Part shown: positions 1 to 6,063 of the stretch, in pieces
Layout: each line of letters starts with the position of its first letter
Numbering within the stretch: the stretch's first letter is position 1
Assembly: GCA_905212215.1 (NCBI GenBank)
Contig: CAJMDR010000031.1
Location: 1-12,457, forward strand
DNA length: 12,457 nucleotides
Direction: 5' to 3'
Origin: an uncultured Porphyromonadaceae bacterium
GTDB lineage: Bacteria; Bacteroidota; Bacteroidia; Bacteroidales; Muribaculaceae
Notes under the pieces: generated by a model
Told to the model about the DNA's origin: nothing
Seen by the model: only the letters and a program-made list of their open reading frames with translations
The model's database searches: none
Program-made: the position numbers and the translations under genes

Positions 1-864
1 AGTTACTGATATCGGAGTTCTTGTGCCGGGGGCATGTAACAGATCGCCAACGGCATCGATGGTGGGATGCGGCGTAATAAGCGAACGGTCATCGCGGAGG
101 CTCTGGTAGGCTGTGCGCAACAGTTCTTTGGTGATGGGGAAAGTGGCGCAGATAGGTCTGTCCTCGTCCGTCAGCGAGTGTGCCATAAGCCAGCGGTAAG
201 TGTCAGGCATATAGAAGAAGCGTGCGGGAGTGCCATGATTCATGCCCGGAACACGGTCATATTGCAGACGCGGAGTCTCCGGATCAGCAGCTTTCATGCG
301 GTCCACTACTTTGTCGCTCTTGGCGATGCTTACCCTGTTATCTGCCAGGCCATGCACAATCCAGAGAGGTACTTCGTTCAGGTTCTCCAGTGTTTTGGAA
401 GTGCCGCCGCCACAGAGTGCCATAGCTGCTGCAATACGGTGGGGATATGCTGCCGCCATGTCGATTGTGCCGTAACCGCCAAGGCTCATGCCCAGGACAT
501 AGATGCGGTTCTTGTCTACCTTATAATTTTTTTCCACCCATTCAATGTCAGCCATCACCTTTGCCGGCTTCCATGAACCACCGGGATTCTGGGGCGCTAT
601 CACGTAAGCGTCGATGTTGAGACCCTTCTTCACCGCCGCCATAGAGCCATAGCGCATGACGCGGTTGAGGTCGTTGCCGCACAGGCTTGAACCATGCAGA
701 AATACCACAAGCGGTTTCGGAGTGTTGGTATCGCCGGTAGAGGGGGTGGATAACCAGAAGTTGTAGCCGTCGGGGGCGACACCTTTGCAGGGGGTGATGG
801 TCTGTGCCGTCACGCTCAGGCAGCACATAACAATCGCGAGAAGAGCCATCTTTAATCTTTTCAT
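1..864 (-). CDS. Secreted alpha/beta-hydrolase esterase, N-terminal part (runs off left edge)
   Basis: 288 residues are visible, starting MKRLKMALLAIVM with a Sec signal peptide and a likely cleavage after A-Q at residues 20-21, so it acts outside the cytoplasm. The fold is the alpha/beta hydrolase of the polyhydroxybutyrate-depolymerase/prolyl-oligopeptidase-like esterases. An oxyanion-hole style L-H-G stands at residues 56-58. The nucleophile elbow G-M-S-L-G-G puts Ser at 127. H-G-L-A-D gives the acid Asp at 175, and M-N-H-G gives His at 210. All three catalytic residues are therefore present and correctly ordered. The family hydrolyses carboxyl esters, but the substrate cannot be read from this sequence. 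After the hydrolase domain about 70 further residues continue to the edge, so a C-terminal extension or second domain lies outside the window. The ATG at 864-862 was chosen because it begins directly with the signal peptide. An overlapping reading frame at 548-931 is a shadow. Confidence 0.87.
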   Translation of the reverse strand, partial: MKRLKMALLAIVMCCLSVTAQTITPCKGVAPDGYNFWLSTPSTGDTNTPKPLVVFLHGSSLCGNDLNRVMRYGSMAAVKKGLNIDAYVIAPQNPGGSWKPAKVMADIEWVEKNYKVDKNRIYVLGMSLGGYGTIDMAAAYPHRIAAAMALCGGGTSKTLENLNEVPLWIVHGLADNRVSIAKSDKVVDRMKAADPETPRLQYDRVPGMNHGTPARFFYMPDTYRWLMAHSLTDEDRPICATFPITKELLRTAYQSLRDDRSLITPHPTIDAVGDLLHAPGTRTPISVT

Positions 865-946
865 TGTATTCGGTTATTGCGGGAGTGGCCGCTACCCTGC
901 GGTCATGCGGCAAAAAGAAATCCGGAATCATGGGAATGCCGCTGTT

Positions 947-1026
947 CTCCCTTTTTTATCATTGACAATTGCCATCCCGAAAGGTTTAACAGCCCTTCCC
1001 AATTTACTCTTTCTTGAAAAAGGGAG
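947..1026 (-). other. Nested inverted repeat in the leader region of the esterase gene
   Basis: A perfect 10-bp inverted repeat (CTCCCTTTTT at 947-956, AAAAAGGGAG at 1017-1026) encloses further pairable segments. On the minus-strand RNA AAUUG pairs with CAAUU, and GGAAGG pairs with CCUUUC (one G-U) around a 9-base loop. The rest of the 865-1156 gap holds the pnp terminator, a small inverted repeat GAATCC/GGATTC at 1032-1047 and another GCGGCA/TGCCGC at 907-942. No convincing TAnnTTTG promoter for the esterase was found. The structure lies 80-160 bases before the esterase start and could be an mRNA leader, but it matches no riboswitch class that I recognise. Whether it is a regulatory RNA is inference. 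Confidence 0.35.
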
Positions 1027-1086
1027 TATGTGAATCCGGCAGGATTCCATTATGGTTAACGAGCATTCGCATAGGTGTGTTAAAAG

Positions 1087-1120
1087 AAAAGAGCCGGGCA
1101 ATCGCTGCCACGGCTCTTTT
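1087..1120 (-). terminator. Rho-independent terminator of pnp
   Basis: On the minus strand AAAAGAGCCG (1120-1111) pairs perfectly with CGGCTCTTTT (1096-1087), followed by CTTTTA. Inside, GGCA and TGCC extend the stem after a one-base bulge, leaving a 5-base loop. It begins 37 bases beyond the pnp stop codon, so pnp looks like the last gene of its transcript. Confidence 0.87.
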
Positions 1121-1156
1121 TCCTAAAATACAAACGTATGAGGGTTGTGTGATGTC

Positions 1157-3439
1157 TTAGTCACGGCGGGGACCACGGTTGCCACCGTCGTTGCGGCGCG
1201 GACCACGTCCTTCCGGACGGCGGGGACGGTCGCCGTTGTCGCGGCGTGGTCCTCCTTCGCGGCGCGGACGGCCTTCACGCTCTACATAGCCTTCCGGCTT
1301 GGGCTGGAGGGCACGCATCGACAGACGGTATTTGCCCGTCTTCTTGTCAATCTCGATCAGTTTGACAGTAACTTCGTCGCCCTCTTTCAGACCGCTGGCG
1401 GCCATGTCGGGAAGGCGTTCCCACGAAATCTCACTGATGTGAAGCAGTCCGTCGCGGCCCGGCATGAATTCTACGAAAGCGCCGAAGTCGAGGATGCTGC
1501 GTACCTTGCCTTTGTAGGTCTCTCCCTCTTCCGGCATTGCAACGATTGCCTTGATGCGCTGCAGTGCGCTATCGATGCCTTCCTTGTCTTTGGATGCTAT
1601 CTCAACGGTTCCTACGCCGGTCTCTTCGTCTTCGGTGATGGAGATGGTGGTTCCGGTTTCTTCCTGGATGCCCTGGATTACCTTGCCCTGCGGACCGATG
1701 ACGGCGCCGATCATCTCTTTCGGAATCTCGATTGTCACCAGACGCGGTACATGGGGTTTGTAGTCTTCGCGGGCTTCGGGGATAGTGTCGTGGATGATAC
1801 CGAGGATGTGCATACGTCCGTCCTTGGCCTGGTTGAGGGCCTTTTCAAGAACATCGTAGCTCAGTCCGTCGCACTTGATGTCCATCTGAGTGGCCGTGAT
1901 TCCTTTCTCGGTGCCTGTCACCTTGAAGTCCATGTCGCCGAGATGGTCCTCGTCGCCGAGGATGTCGCTCAGGATTGCATATTTGGTGTTGCCTGCATCG
2001 GAGATGAGACCCATTGCCACTCCCGCTACCGGGCGTTTCATCTTTACGCCGGCATCAAGCAGAGCCAGAGTGCCACCACAGACGGTTGCCATTGACGATG
2101 AGCCGTTGGACTCAAGAATGTCGCTGACGATTCGGCAGGTATAGGGGAAACCGTCGGGGAACATGCGCTTCAGGGCGCGGTGTGCCAGGTTTCCGTGGCC
2201 TATCTCTCGGCGTCCCACGCCACGAACAGGTCGGGCCTCGCCGGTGGAGAAGGGCGGGAAGTTATAGTGGAGCAGGAAGCGTTCCTTGCTCTGGTTCAAT
2301 ACATCATCAACGATTTTCTCGTCGAGGGTGGTGCCAAGTGTAGCCGTTACGAGAGCCTGGGTTTCGCCACGGGTGAAGACTGCAGTTCCGTGAGGTCCCG
2401 GCAGATAGTCTACCTCGCACCAGATGGGGCGAATCTCGGTGGTCTTTCGGCCGTCCAGACGGATGCCTTCGTCGAGGACACAGCGGCGCATGGCTTCTTT
2501 CTCCACATCGTGGTAGTAGCGCTTTACCATCGCGGTGCGCTGGTCTTCGGTGTATTTCTCAAGCTGCTCGGGAGTCATCTCGGGCAGCGATTCCAGATAT
2601 TCGTCGCAGATTTTGCCGAATTCTTCGGCACGCCAGTGCTTGTCGGCGTTGCCCTGACGGGCTATGGCGTATGCCTTGTCGTAGCATTTGGCCTTGACGT
2701 CGGCACGGAGCTCGTCGTCGTTAACCTCATGGCAGTATTCGCGTTTTTCGTCGTGGCCGGAGTCATGCATCAGTTCTTCCTGAACCTTGCAGTGCTTTTT
2801 GATTTCCTCGTGAGCCACTTTCAGAGCCTCGAGCAGTTCAGCCTCGCTCACCTCGTTCATCTCGCCTTCCACCATCATGATGTTGTCGTAGGTGGCGCCT
2901 ACCATCAGTTCGATGTCTGCTTTCTCCATCTGGCTGAAGGTGGGGTTGATGACCCATTCGCCGTCCACGCGGGCCACACGTACCTCGCTGATGGGGCCGT
3001 GGAAAGGAATGTCGCTGCAAGCCAGGGCTGCGGAAGCTGCCAGGCCTGCCAGCGCGTCGGGGGCCTCGTTCTCGTCTGCCGAATACATTGTGACGTTTAC
3101 GAACGTCTCGGCGTGGTAATTGTCCGGGAACAGCGGACGCAGAACCCTGTCTACCAGTCGCGATGTCAGGATTTCATAATCCGACGCGCGGCCTTCTCTT
3201 TTCAGGAAACCTCCTGGGTAACGGCCTATGGAGGCATATTTCTCTTTGTACTCTACGGTAAGGGGCATGAAATCCACACCCTCGTTGGCCTCTTTGGCCG
3301 AGCACACGGTGGCCAACAGCATCGTGTTGCCCATTCTTACTTCTACCGCTCCATCGGCCTGCTTGGCGAGCTTGCCCGTCTCGATGGTGATCGTACGGCC
3401 ATCGCCAAGTTCGATGGTTTTTTTGATTGGCTTTATCAT
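1157..3439 (-). CDS. pnp: Polyribonucleotide nucleotidyltransferase (PNPase)
   Basis: A 760-residue phosphorolytic 3'-5' exoribonuclease. It uses phosphate to release nucleoside diphosphates from RNA, works as a cytosolic homotrimer and takes part in mRNA decay. Domains in order: first RNase PH fold (about 10-150), all-helical linker with a charged insertion (about 190-330), second RNase PH fold (about 335-560), KH domain with an I-G-P-Q-G-K loop (GxxG; about 575-635), and S1 domain (about 640-711). The catalytic segment [13 protein letters not shown] is intact, with Asp498, Asp504 and Lys506 corresponding to E. coli Asp486, Asp492 and Lys494. G-R-R-E-I-G-H-G for phosphate/RNA contacts is also present. 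The protein is longer than E. coli PNPase (711), mostly because of a 49-residue Arg/Gly/Pro-rich C-terminal tail (712-760). The start is [14 protein letters not shown], just inside a clear promoter. It appears monocistronic and divergent from the next gene. Confidence 0.98.
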   Translation of the reverse strand: MIKPIKKTIELGDGRTITIETGKLAKQADGAVEVRMGNTMLLATVCSAKEANEGVDFMPLTVEYKEKYASIGRYPGGFLKREGRASDYEILTSRLVDRVLRPLFPDNYHAETFVNVTMYSADENEAPDALAGLAASAALACSDIPFHGPISEVRVARVDGEWVINPTFSQMEKADIELMVGATYDNIMMVEGEMNEVSEAELLEALKVAHEEIKKHCKVQEELMHDSGHDEKREYCHEVNDDELRADVKAKCYDKAYAIARQGNADKHWRAEEFGKICDEYLESLPEMTPEQLEKYTEDQRTAMVKRYYHDVEKEAMRRCVLDEGIRLDGRKTTEIRPIWCEVDYLPGPHGTAVFTRGETQALVTATLGTTLDEKIVDDVLNQSKERFLLHYNFPPFSTGEARPVRGVGRREIGHGNLAHRALKRMFPDGFPYTCRIVSDILESNGSSSMATVCGGTLALLDAGVKMKRPVAGVAMGLISDAGNTKYAILSDILGDEDHLGDMDFKVTGTEKGITATQMDIKCDGLSYDVLEKALNQAKDGRMHILGIIHDTIPEAREDYKPHVPRLVTIEIPKEMIGAVIGPQGKVIQGIQEETGTTISITEDEETGVGTVEIASKDKEGIDSALQRIKAIVAMPEEGETYKGKVRSILDFGAFVEFMPGRDGLLHISEISWERLPDMAASGLKEGDEVTVKLIEIDKKTGKYRLSMRALQPKPEGYVEREGRPRREGGPRRDNGDRPRRPEGRGPRRNDGGNRGPRRD

Positions 3440-3468
3440 TAGATTTTTCGTCTCTTCTAAAATTCTTG

Positions 3469-3499
3469 CAAAGTTAACACTTTTTCCCGCCGTGGCAAA
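3469..3499 (-). promoter_or_regulatory. Bacteroidetes-type promoter of pnp
   Basis: On the minus strand TTTG (3499-3496), a 19-base spacer, then TAACTTTG (3476-3469) match the phylum consensus TTTG-N19-TAnnTTTG exactly. The predicted transcription start is near 3463, giving a leader of about 25 bases before the pnp ATG at 3439. Confidence 0.8.
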
Positions 3500-3510
3500 G
3501 AGAATTTCAT

Positions 3511-3518
3511 TAACTTTG
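3511..3518 (+). promoter_or_regulatory. Promoter -7 box of the DUF4369/thioredoxin-like gene
   Basis: A perfect TAnnTTTG box (TAACTTTG) lies 43 bases before the ATG at 3562, but no TTTG/TTG is seen 19-21 bases upstream, so the -33 element is weak. The 9-base TTAACTTTG is the exact inverted copy of the pnp box at 3469-3477. Confidence 0.55.
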
Positions 3519-3561
3519 TGCTCAAATTCTGATTCTTCTCTCCAACGACAGTGTTAAAAAT

Positions 3562-4647
3562 ATGAAAATTACCCTTCACTCCCTGTTCGCAGGGTTCTTT
3601 TTACTGCTTCTGGCCGCTTGTTCCGGCCCACATTTCAAAGTTGAAGGCACCATTGATGGCGCCGACGACCAGCCCGTCATGCTTGAAAAAGCCGATTTCA
3701 CCGGCGTATGGACTTTGGTGGACTCGACACGCACTTCATCCGACGGCAATTTCTCCATCAAAGCCGACGCCCCGGAGTTCCCCGACCTCTATCGCCTCAG
3801 CTTCAACGGGCGTTATATCTACCTCCCGGTGGATTCCATTGAAACTCTTACGCTGAAGGCTTCCGCAAAGGACTTCGGTCGCAATTTCACCCTTTCAGGC
3901 TCTGATCAGGCTACGCTCATGACGCAGTTTCAGGCAAAGTTGAACGCCATTCCGAAGAACACTCCTGAAGCACTCGATGCCTTCAAGCGCTGGGTGCTTT
4001 CAAATGTGGTGCTCGCCTCGCAGGGAAAACCGACCGTAATGGCTTATTATGCCCTTACCTGCCGCCTCGACAACGCACAGCTCTTTGATATGGATAATCC
4101 TGCCGATGCACGAGTGTTCGGTGCTGTGGCAACCGCGTATAAACAGAATCGTCCTGACGATCCCCGCGCAACCGCACTTGAGAAAATGGCGCTCCATGCC
4201 ATTAAGAAACTCAACAAGAGTCAGGGAAGACAGAAAGTGGTGAAAGCACCCGAATCCTCTATCATTGACTTTGAACTCAACGACCCCAACGGTAATCCTG
4301 TAAGACTCTCTTCCAATGGCCGCCCTACGCTGCTCATCTTCTCGCTCATGGGGCAGGATAACTCTCCCGAGGTGAACAGAGGCGTAAACCAGCTTTTCGA
4401 GAAATATGGCGCCAATGTGGACTTCATCATGGTTAGCCTTGATAACAACATAGCACAATGGCGCGAGAGGGTAAGGGCTTTGCCGTGGGGAAATGTAATC
4501 GATCCCGCCGGTACCCGCTCACTGGTTGCCGCGAACTATAATATCAAGGGTCTTCCCTCCTTCTTCCTGTTTAACTCTAAAGGTGAGTTGCTTGACCGTG
4601 CAGAGTCCTTTGCCGACGTAACGAGAAAGCTCCCCTCCCTGAACTGA
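3562..4647 (+). CDS. DUF4369 and thioredoxin-fold lipoprotein lacking the CxxC
   Basis: A 361-residue predicted lipoprotein. A hydrophobic signal ends in the lipobox L-A-A-C with Cys20 as the acylation site, so it should be anchored in the periplasmic or outer leaflet. Residues about 25-110 resemble DUF4369 (G-T-I-D-G-A and later a D-G-N-F-S beta pattern), the usual N-terminal partner of TlpA/ResA-like thioredoxin domains in Bacteroidetes. Residues about 235-361 look like that thioredoxin fold: A-P-E-S-S-I-I-D-F-E-L, a T-L-L-I-F strand, and the G-L-P-S-F-F cis-proline loop at Pro332. Where the redox motif W-C-x-x-C should stand (about 261-268) the sequence is S-L-M-G-Q-D-N-S, so both cysteines are absent. 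The only other Cys lies near residue 168. A thiol-disulfide role is therefore unlikely, and a binding or structural role is inferred. It is a single gene between its own promoter and a strong terminator. Confidence 0.85.
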   Translation: MKITLHSLFAGFFLLLLAACSGPHFKVEGTIDGADDQPVMLEKADFTGVWTLVDSTRTSSDGNFSIKADAPEFPDLYRLSFNGRYIYLPVDSIETLTLKASAKDFGRNFTLSGSDQATLMTQFQAKLNAIPKNTPEALDAFKRWVLSNVVLASQGKPTVMAYYALTCRLDNAQLFDMDNPADARVFGAVATAYKQNRPDDPRATALEKMALHAIKKLNKSQGRQKVVKAPESSIIDFELNDPNGNPVRLSSNGRPTLLIFSLMGQDNSPEVNRGVNQLFEKYGANVDFIMVSLDNNIAQWRERVRALPWGNVIDPAGTRSLVAANYNIKGLPSFFLFNSKGELLDRAESFADVTRKLPSLN

Positions 4648-4672
4648 CAGACAATCTGAAAAGAATTATATG

Positions 4673-4708
4673 AAAAAGACGCATCCGCCAAAATGGATGC
4701 GTCTTTTT
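4673..4708 (+). terminator. Strong bidirectional-looking terminator after the thioredoxin-like gene
   Basis: A perfect 14-bp stem AAAAAGACGCATCC / GGATGCGTCTTTTT surrounds an 8-base loop and ends in five T. It starts 26 bases after the stop codon at 4647. Confidence 0.92.
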
Positions 4709-4775
4709 GTACAGAAGAAGTCGGGCTAAACCAGCCTCTAAATGTAGTTCGCAGTTCCTTTGTCAGATCAGACTA

Positions 4776-4791
4776 AGCTAAGAGGTTAGCT
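4776..4791. repeat. Perfect short inverted repeat AGCTAA-gagg-TTAGCT
   Basis: Six-base arms around a four-base spacer, 32 bases upstream of the TTG of the next promoter-like element. It could be an operator or a hairpin. Nothing else recognisable lies between the terminator at 4708 and this site apart from a 4-bp GGCT/AGCC hairpin near 4724-4736. Confidence 0.3.
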
Positions 4792-4822
4792 GAGGTGACT
4801 CATTACTATTTCGACACAAAAG

Positions 4823-4854
4823 TTGCTTATGTCCGAAAATAGATTGTACCTTTG
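4823..4854 (+). promoter_or_regulatory. Putative Bacteroidetes-type promoter in the 4709-5138 gap
   Basis: TTG (4823-4825), a 21-base spacer and a perfect -7 box TACCTTTG (4847-4854). The start of transcription would be near 4860. It lies about 285 bases before the phosphatase ATG, so it drives either a long phosphatase leader or a separate short transcript. Confidence 0.5.
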
Positions 4855-4887
4855 TAGCTCCATTGATAAAACCGTTCTCGCAACGGC

Positions 4888-5031
4888 ATGATTGAAAAAT
4901 GCACAAAGAGAAAACGAAGAACACATATAGGAAAATTCTCGGGATTGGGAATCATCAGCCATGGTGTCACCTACAAAGATGTTGGTGGAATGATGATGGA
5001 TGTGTTTTTTTACAGAGGTCTTCATTTTTAA
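4888..5031 (+). CDS. Possible 47-residue small protein (or part of a small RNA)
   Basis: ATG to TAA gives MIEKCTKRKRRTH followed by a less basic part ending with G-V-T-Y-K-D-V-G-G-M-M-M-D-V. The N-terminal third is very basic and the rest is mildly hydrophobic, with no signal peptide or transmembrane helix. I do not recognise the family. In favour: a promoter-like element ends 33 bases upstream, and the second half uses codons that look like real coding sequence. Against: a stem CCGTT/AACGG (4872-4886) ends one base before the ATG and would hinder initiation, and a competing frame (58 residues, 4899-5075) overlaps it. The transcript could instead be a small non-coding RNA or a leader of the phosphatase operon. 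Confidence 0.3.
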   Translation: MIEKCTKRKRRTHIGKFSGLGIISHGVTYKDVGGMMMDVFFYRGLHF

Positions 5032-5062
5032 CATTATTCGGAGAAACCTTCACAGTAGGGCG

Positions 5063-5096
5063 GTTGTTAACTTAATGTTAACATAAAGTTAACAAC
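5063..5096 (+). promoter_or_regulatory. Triple GTTAAC operator with 11-bp spacing (Pho-box-like)
   Basis: GTTAAC occurs at 5066-5071, 5077-5082 and 5088-5093, exactly 11 bp apart, with A/T-rich spacers. Read as direct repeats the units are TTAACT, TTAACA, TTAACA. The outer two also form a perfect 11-bp inverted repeat, GTTGTTAACTT (5063-5073) and AAGTTAACAAC (5086-5096). Bacillus PhoP binds TT(A/C/T)ACA-like hexamers about 5 bp apart, and Enterobacteria PhoB binds 11-bp direct repeats that take the place of the -35 box. Here the block ends about 20 bases before a -7-like box and precedes a phosphatase and a phosphate-selective porin. The assignment to a phosphate-response regulator is inference. 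A dimeric repressor site is the alternative. Confidence 0.55.
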
Positions 5097-5114
5097 AATT
5101 CTGTAAAACACACA

Positions 5115-5122
5115 TACCTTTA
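5115..5122 (+). promoter_or_regulatory. Probable -7 box of the acid phosphatase gene
   Basis: TACCTTTA differs from the TAnnTTTG consensus only in the last base. There is no TTG at the -33 distance; the triple GTTAAC block occupies that place, as expected of an activator-dependent promoter. The leader would be only about 12 bases. Confidence 0.4.
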
Positions 5123-5138
5123 ACCTCAGTTTTTGACT

Positions 5139-5936
5139 ATGAAGAAACAATTCCAATTTCTCAGTGTCGTACTGTGTCTGTTAACGCTTTCGTTCTCTCT
5201 GTCGGCACAGACCAAGACAGGCAAAGTCAAAGGACACAGCACCAATCCCGATGTCTATTTCCTTGAGATAGACCAGGTCCCCAACAGCCTTGAACTGCTT
5301 CCCGCTCCCCCGGATGCCGCCTCCATAGCTTTCCTCTATGATCAGGCACGATACAACTGGGGCAAGATGCAGCGCAACACTCCGCGTGGCGAACAGGCTT
5401 TCCAGGATGCCCGTGTGGATGGCCAGCATTTGCCCGACGCTTTCTCGGAAGCGTTCGGCATCAACATCAATCCTAATGACACTCCCGAAATCTACAAGCT
5501 CATTGTGGGAATGCGTGAGGATGCCGGCGACCTCGCAACGAGAGCTGCAAAGAACTACTACAATCGCACAAGGCCGTTCTCCTATTTCGGCGAAATGACC
5601 TGCAATCCTGAACAGCAGGAGGAACTCAGCACCAACGGCTCCTATCCCTCCGGACACACTTCCATAGGCTGGGCTACCGCTTTAGTGCTGGGCGAGATCA
5701 ATCCTGACCGCATCGACCAGATTCTTCAGCGCGGATACCAGATGGGGGAGAGCCGTGTAATCTGCGGCTATCACTTCCAGAGTGACGTGGACGCCGGAAG
5801 AATTACCGGTTCCGCAGTAGTGTCAAGGCTCCATGCCGACCCCGGATTCAATGCTCAGCTCGAAAAGGCAAAGAAGGAATTCGCCGGGTTGAAGAAGGCG
5901 GGGAAGGTGGCTCCTGCTCCCGCAAAAACAAAATAA
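5139..5936 (+). CDS. Class A non-specific acid phosphatase (PAP2 superfamily)
   Basis: A 265-residue exported phosphomonoesterase that releases inorganic phosphate from organic phosphates in the periplasm. The signal peptide spans residues 1-23, with cleavage around S-A-Q. The complete three-part PAP2 signature is visible: K138-x6-R145-P146 in K-N-Y-Y-N-R-T-R-P; P170-S-G-H173 inside G-S-Y-P-S-G-H-T, the form typical of PhoN/PhoC class A enzymes; and S205-R206-x5-H212-x3-D216, where His212 should be the nucleophile. The length fits the family. The C-terminus is a Lys/Ala/Pro-rich tail (about 245-265). The start is ATG at 5139; a TTG two codons upstream is less likely, as the signal peptide starts M-K-K at the ATG. 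It is followed at 127 bases by a phosphate-selective porin on the same strand with no clear terminator between them, so the two probably form one phosphate-acquisition operon. Confidence 0.95.
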   Translation: MKKQFQFLSVVLCLLTLSFSLSAQTKTGKVKGHSTNPDVYFLEIDQVPNSLELLPAPPDAASIAFLYDQARYNWGKMQRNTPRGEQAFQDARVDGQHLPDAFSEAFGININPNDTPEIYKLIVGMREDAGDLATRAAKNYYNRTRPFSYFGEMTCNPEQQEELSTNGSYPSGHTSIGWATALVLGEINPDRIDQILQRGYQMGESRVICGYHFQSDVDAGRITGSAVVSRLHADPGFNAQLEKAKKEFAGLKKAGKVAPAPAKTK

Positions 5937-5944
5937 TGAAAAAG

Positions 5945-6002
5945 GGTTTCCGGCTGAAAGACTTATAAAGCTAAGGCAGCTAAGTAATGACAGCCGGGAA
6001 CC
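5945..6002 (+). other. Large intercistronic stem-loop between phosphatase and porin
   Basis: GGTTTCCGGCTG (5945-5956) pairs with CAGCCGGGAACC (5991-6002) over 12 positions with one G-U. The 34-base interior can fold again: ACTT/AAGT (5961-5964, 5982-5985) and AGCT/AGCT (5969-5972, 5978-5981) around AAGGC. There is no T run after it, so it is a poor terminator. It may protect or process the mRNA or attenuate porin expression. No family recognised. Confidence 0.5.
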
Positions 6003-6063
6003 ATTACCTCTGAAATCTTCATCTCAAATTTTTTCAAACCCCATAACACTAAATCTGAAAAAC

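Noticed and set aside
548..931. 127-codon minus-strand frame overlapping the esterase
   Set aside because: Same strand but wrong frame; the esterase frame carries the signal peptide and catalytic triad.
1131..1138. TACGTTTG promoter-like box on the minus strand
   Set aside because: It lies between the pnp stop and the pnp terminator, with no TTG at the -33 distance, so a transcript would end at once.
1145..2095. 316-codon open frame on the plus strand opposite pnp
   Set aside because: Also a shadow; the low-complexity start mirrors the Arg/Gly-rich tail of PNPase.
2180..3442. 420-codon open frame on the plus strand opposite pnp
   Set aside because: Pure antisense shadow of the strongly supported pnp gene, caused by its codon use. 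It has no promoter or recognisable domain.
4786..5034. 82-codon minus-strand frame with a His-rich stretch, resembling a His leader peptide
   Set aside because: No minus-strand promoter found and no histidine gene downstream; the promoter-like element here points the other way.
4899..5075. 58-codon plus-strand frame rich in Trp, Cys and His overlapping the 47-residue candidate
   Set aside because: It runs through the first GTTAAC operator box and has an odd composition; considered less likely than the 4888 frame, but not excluded.
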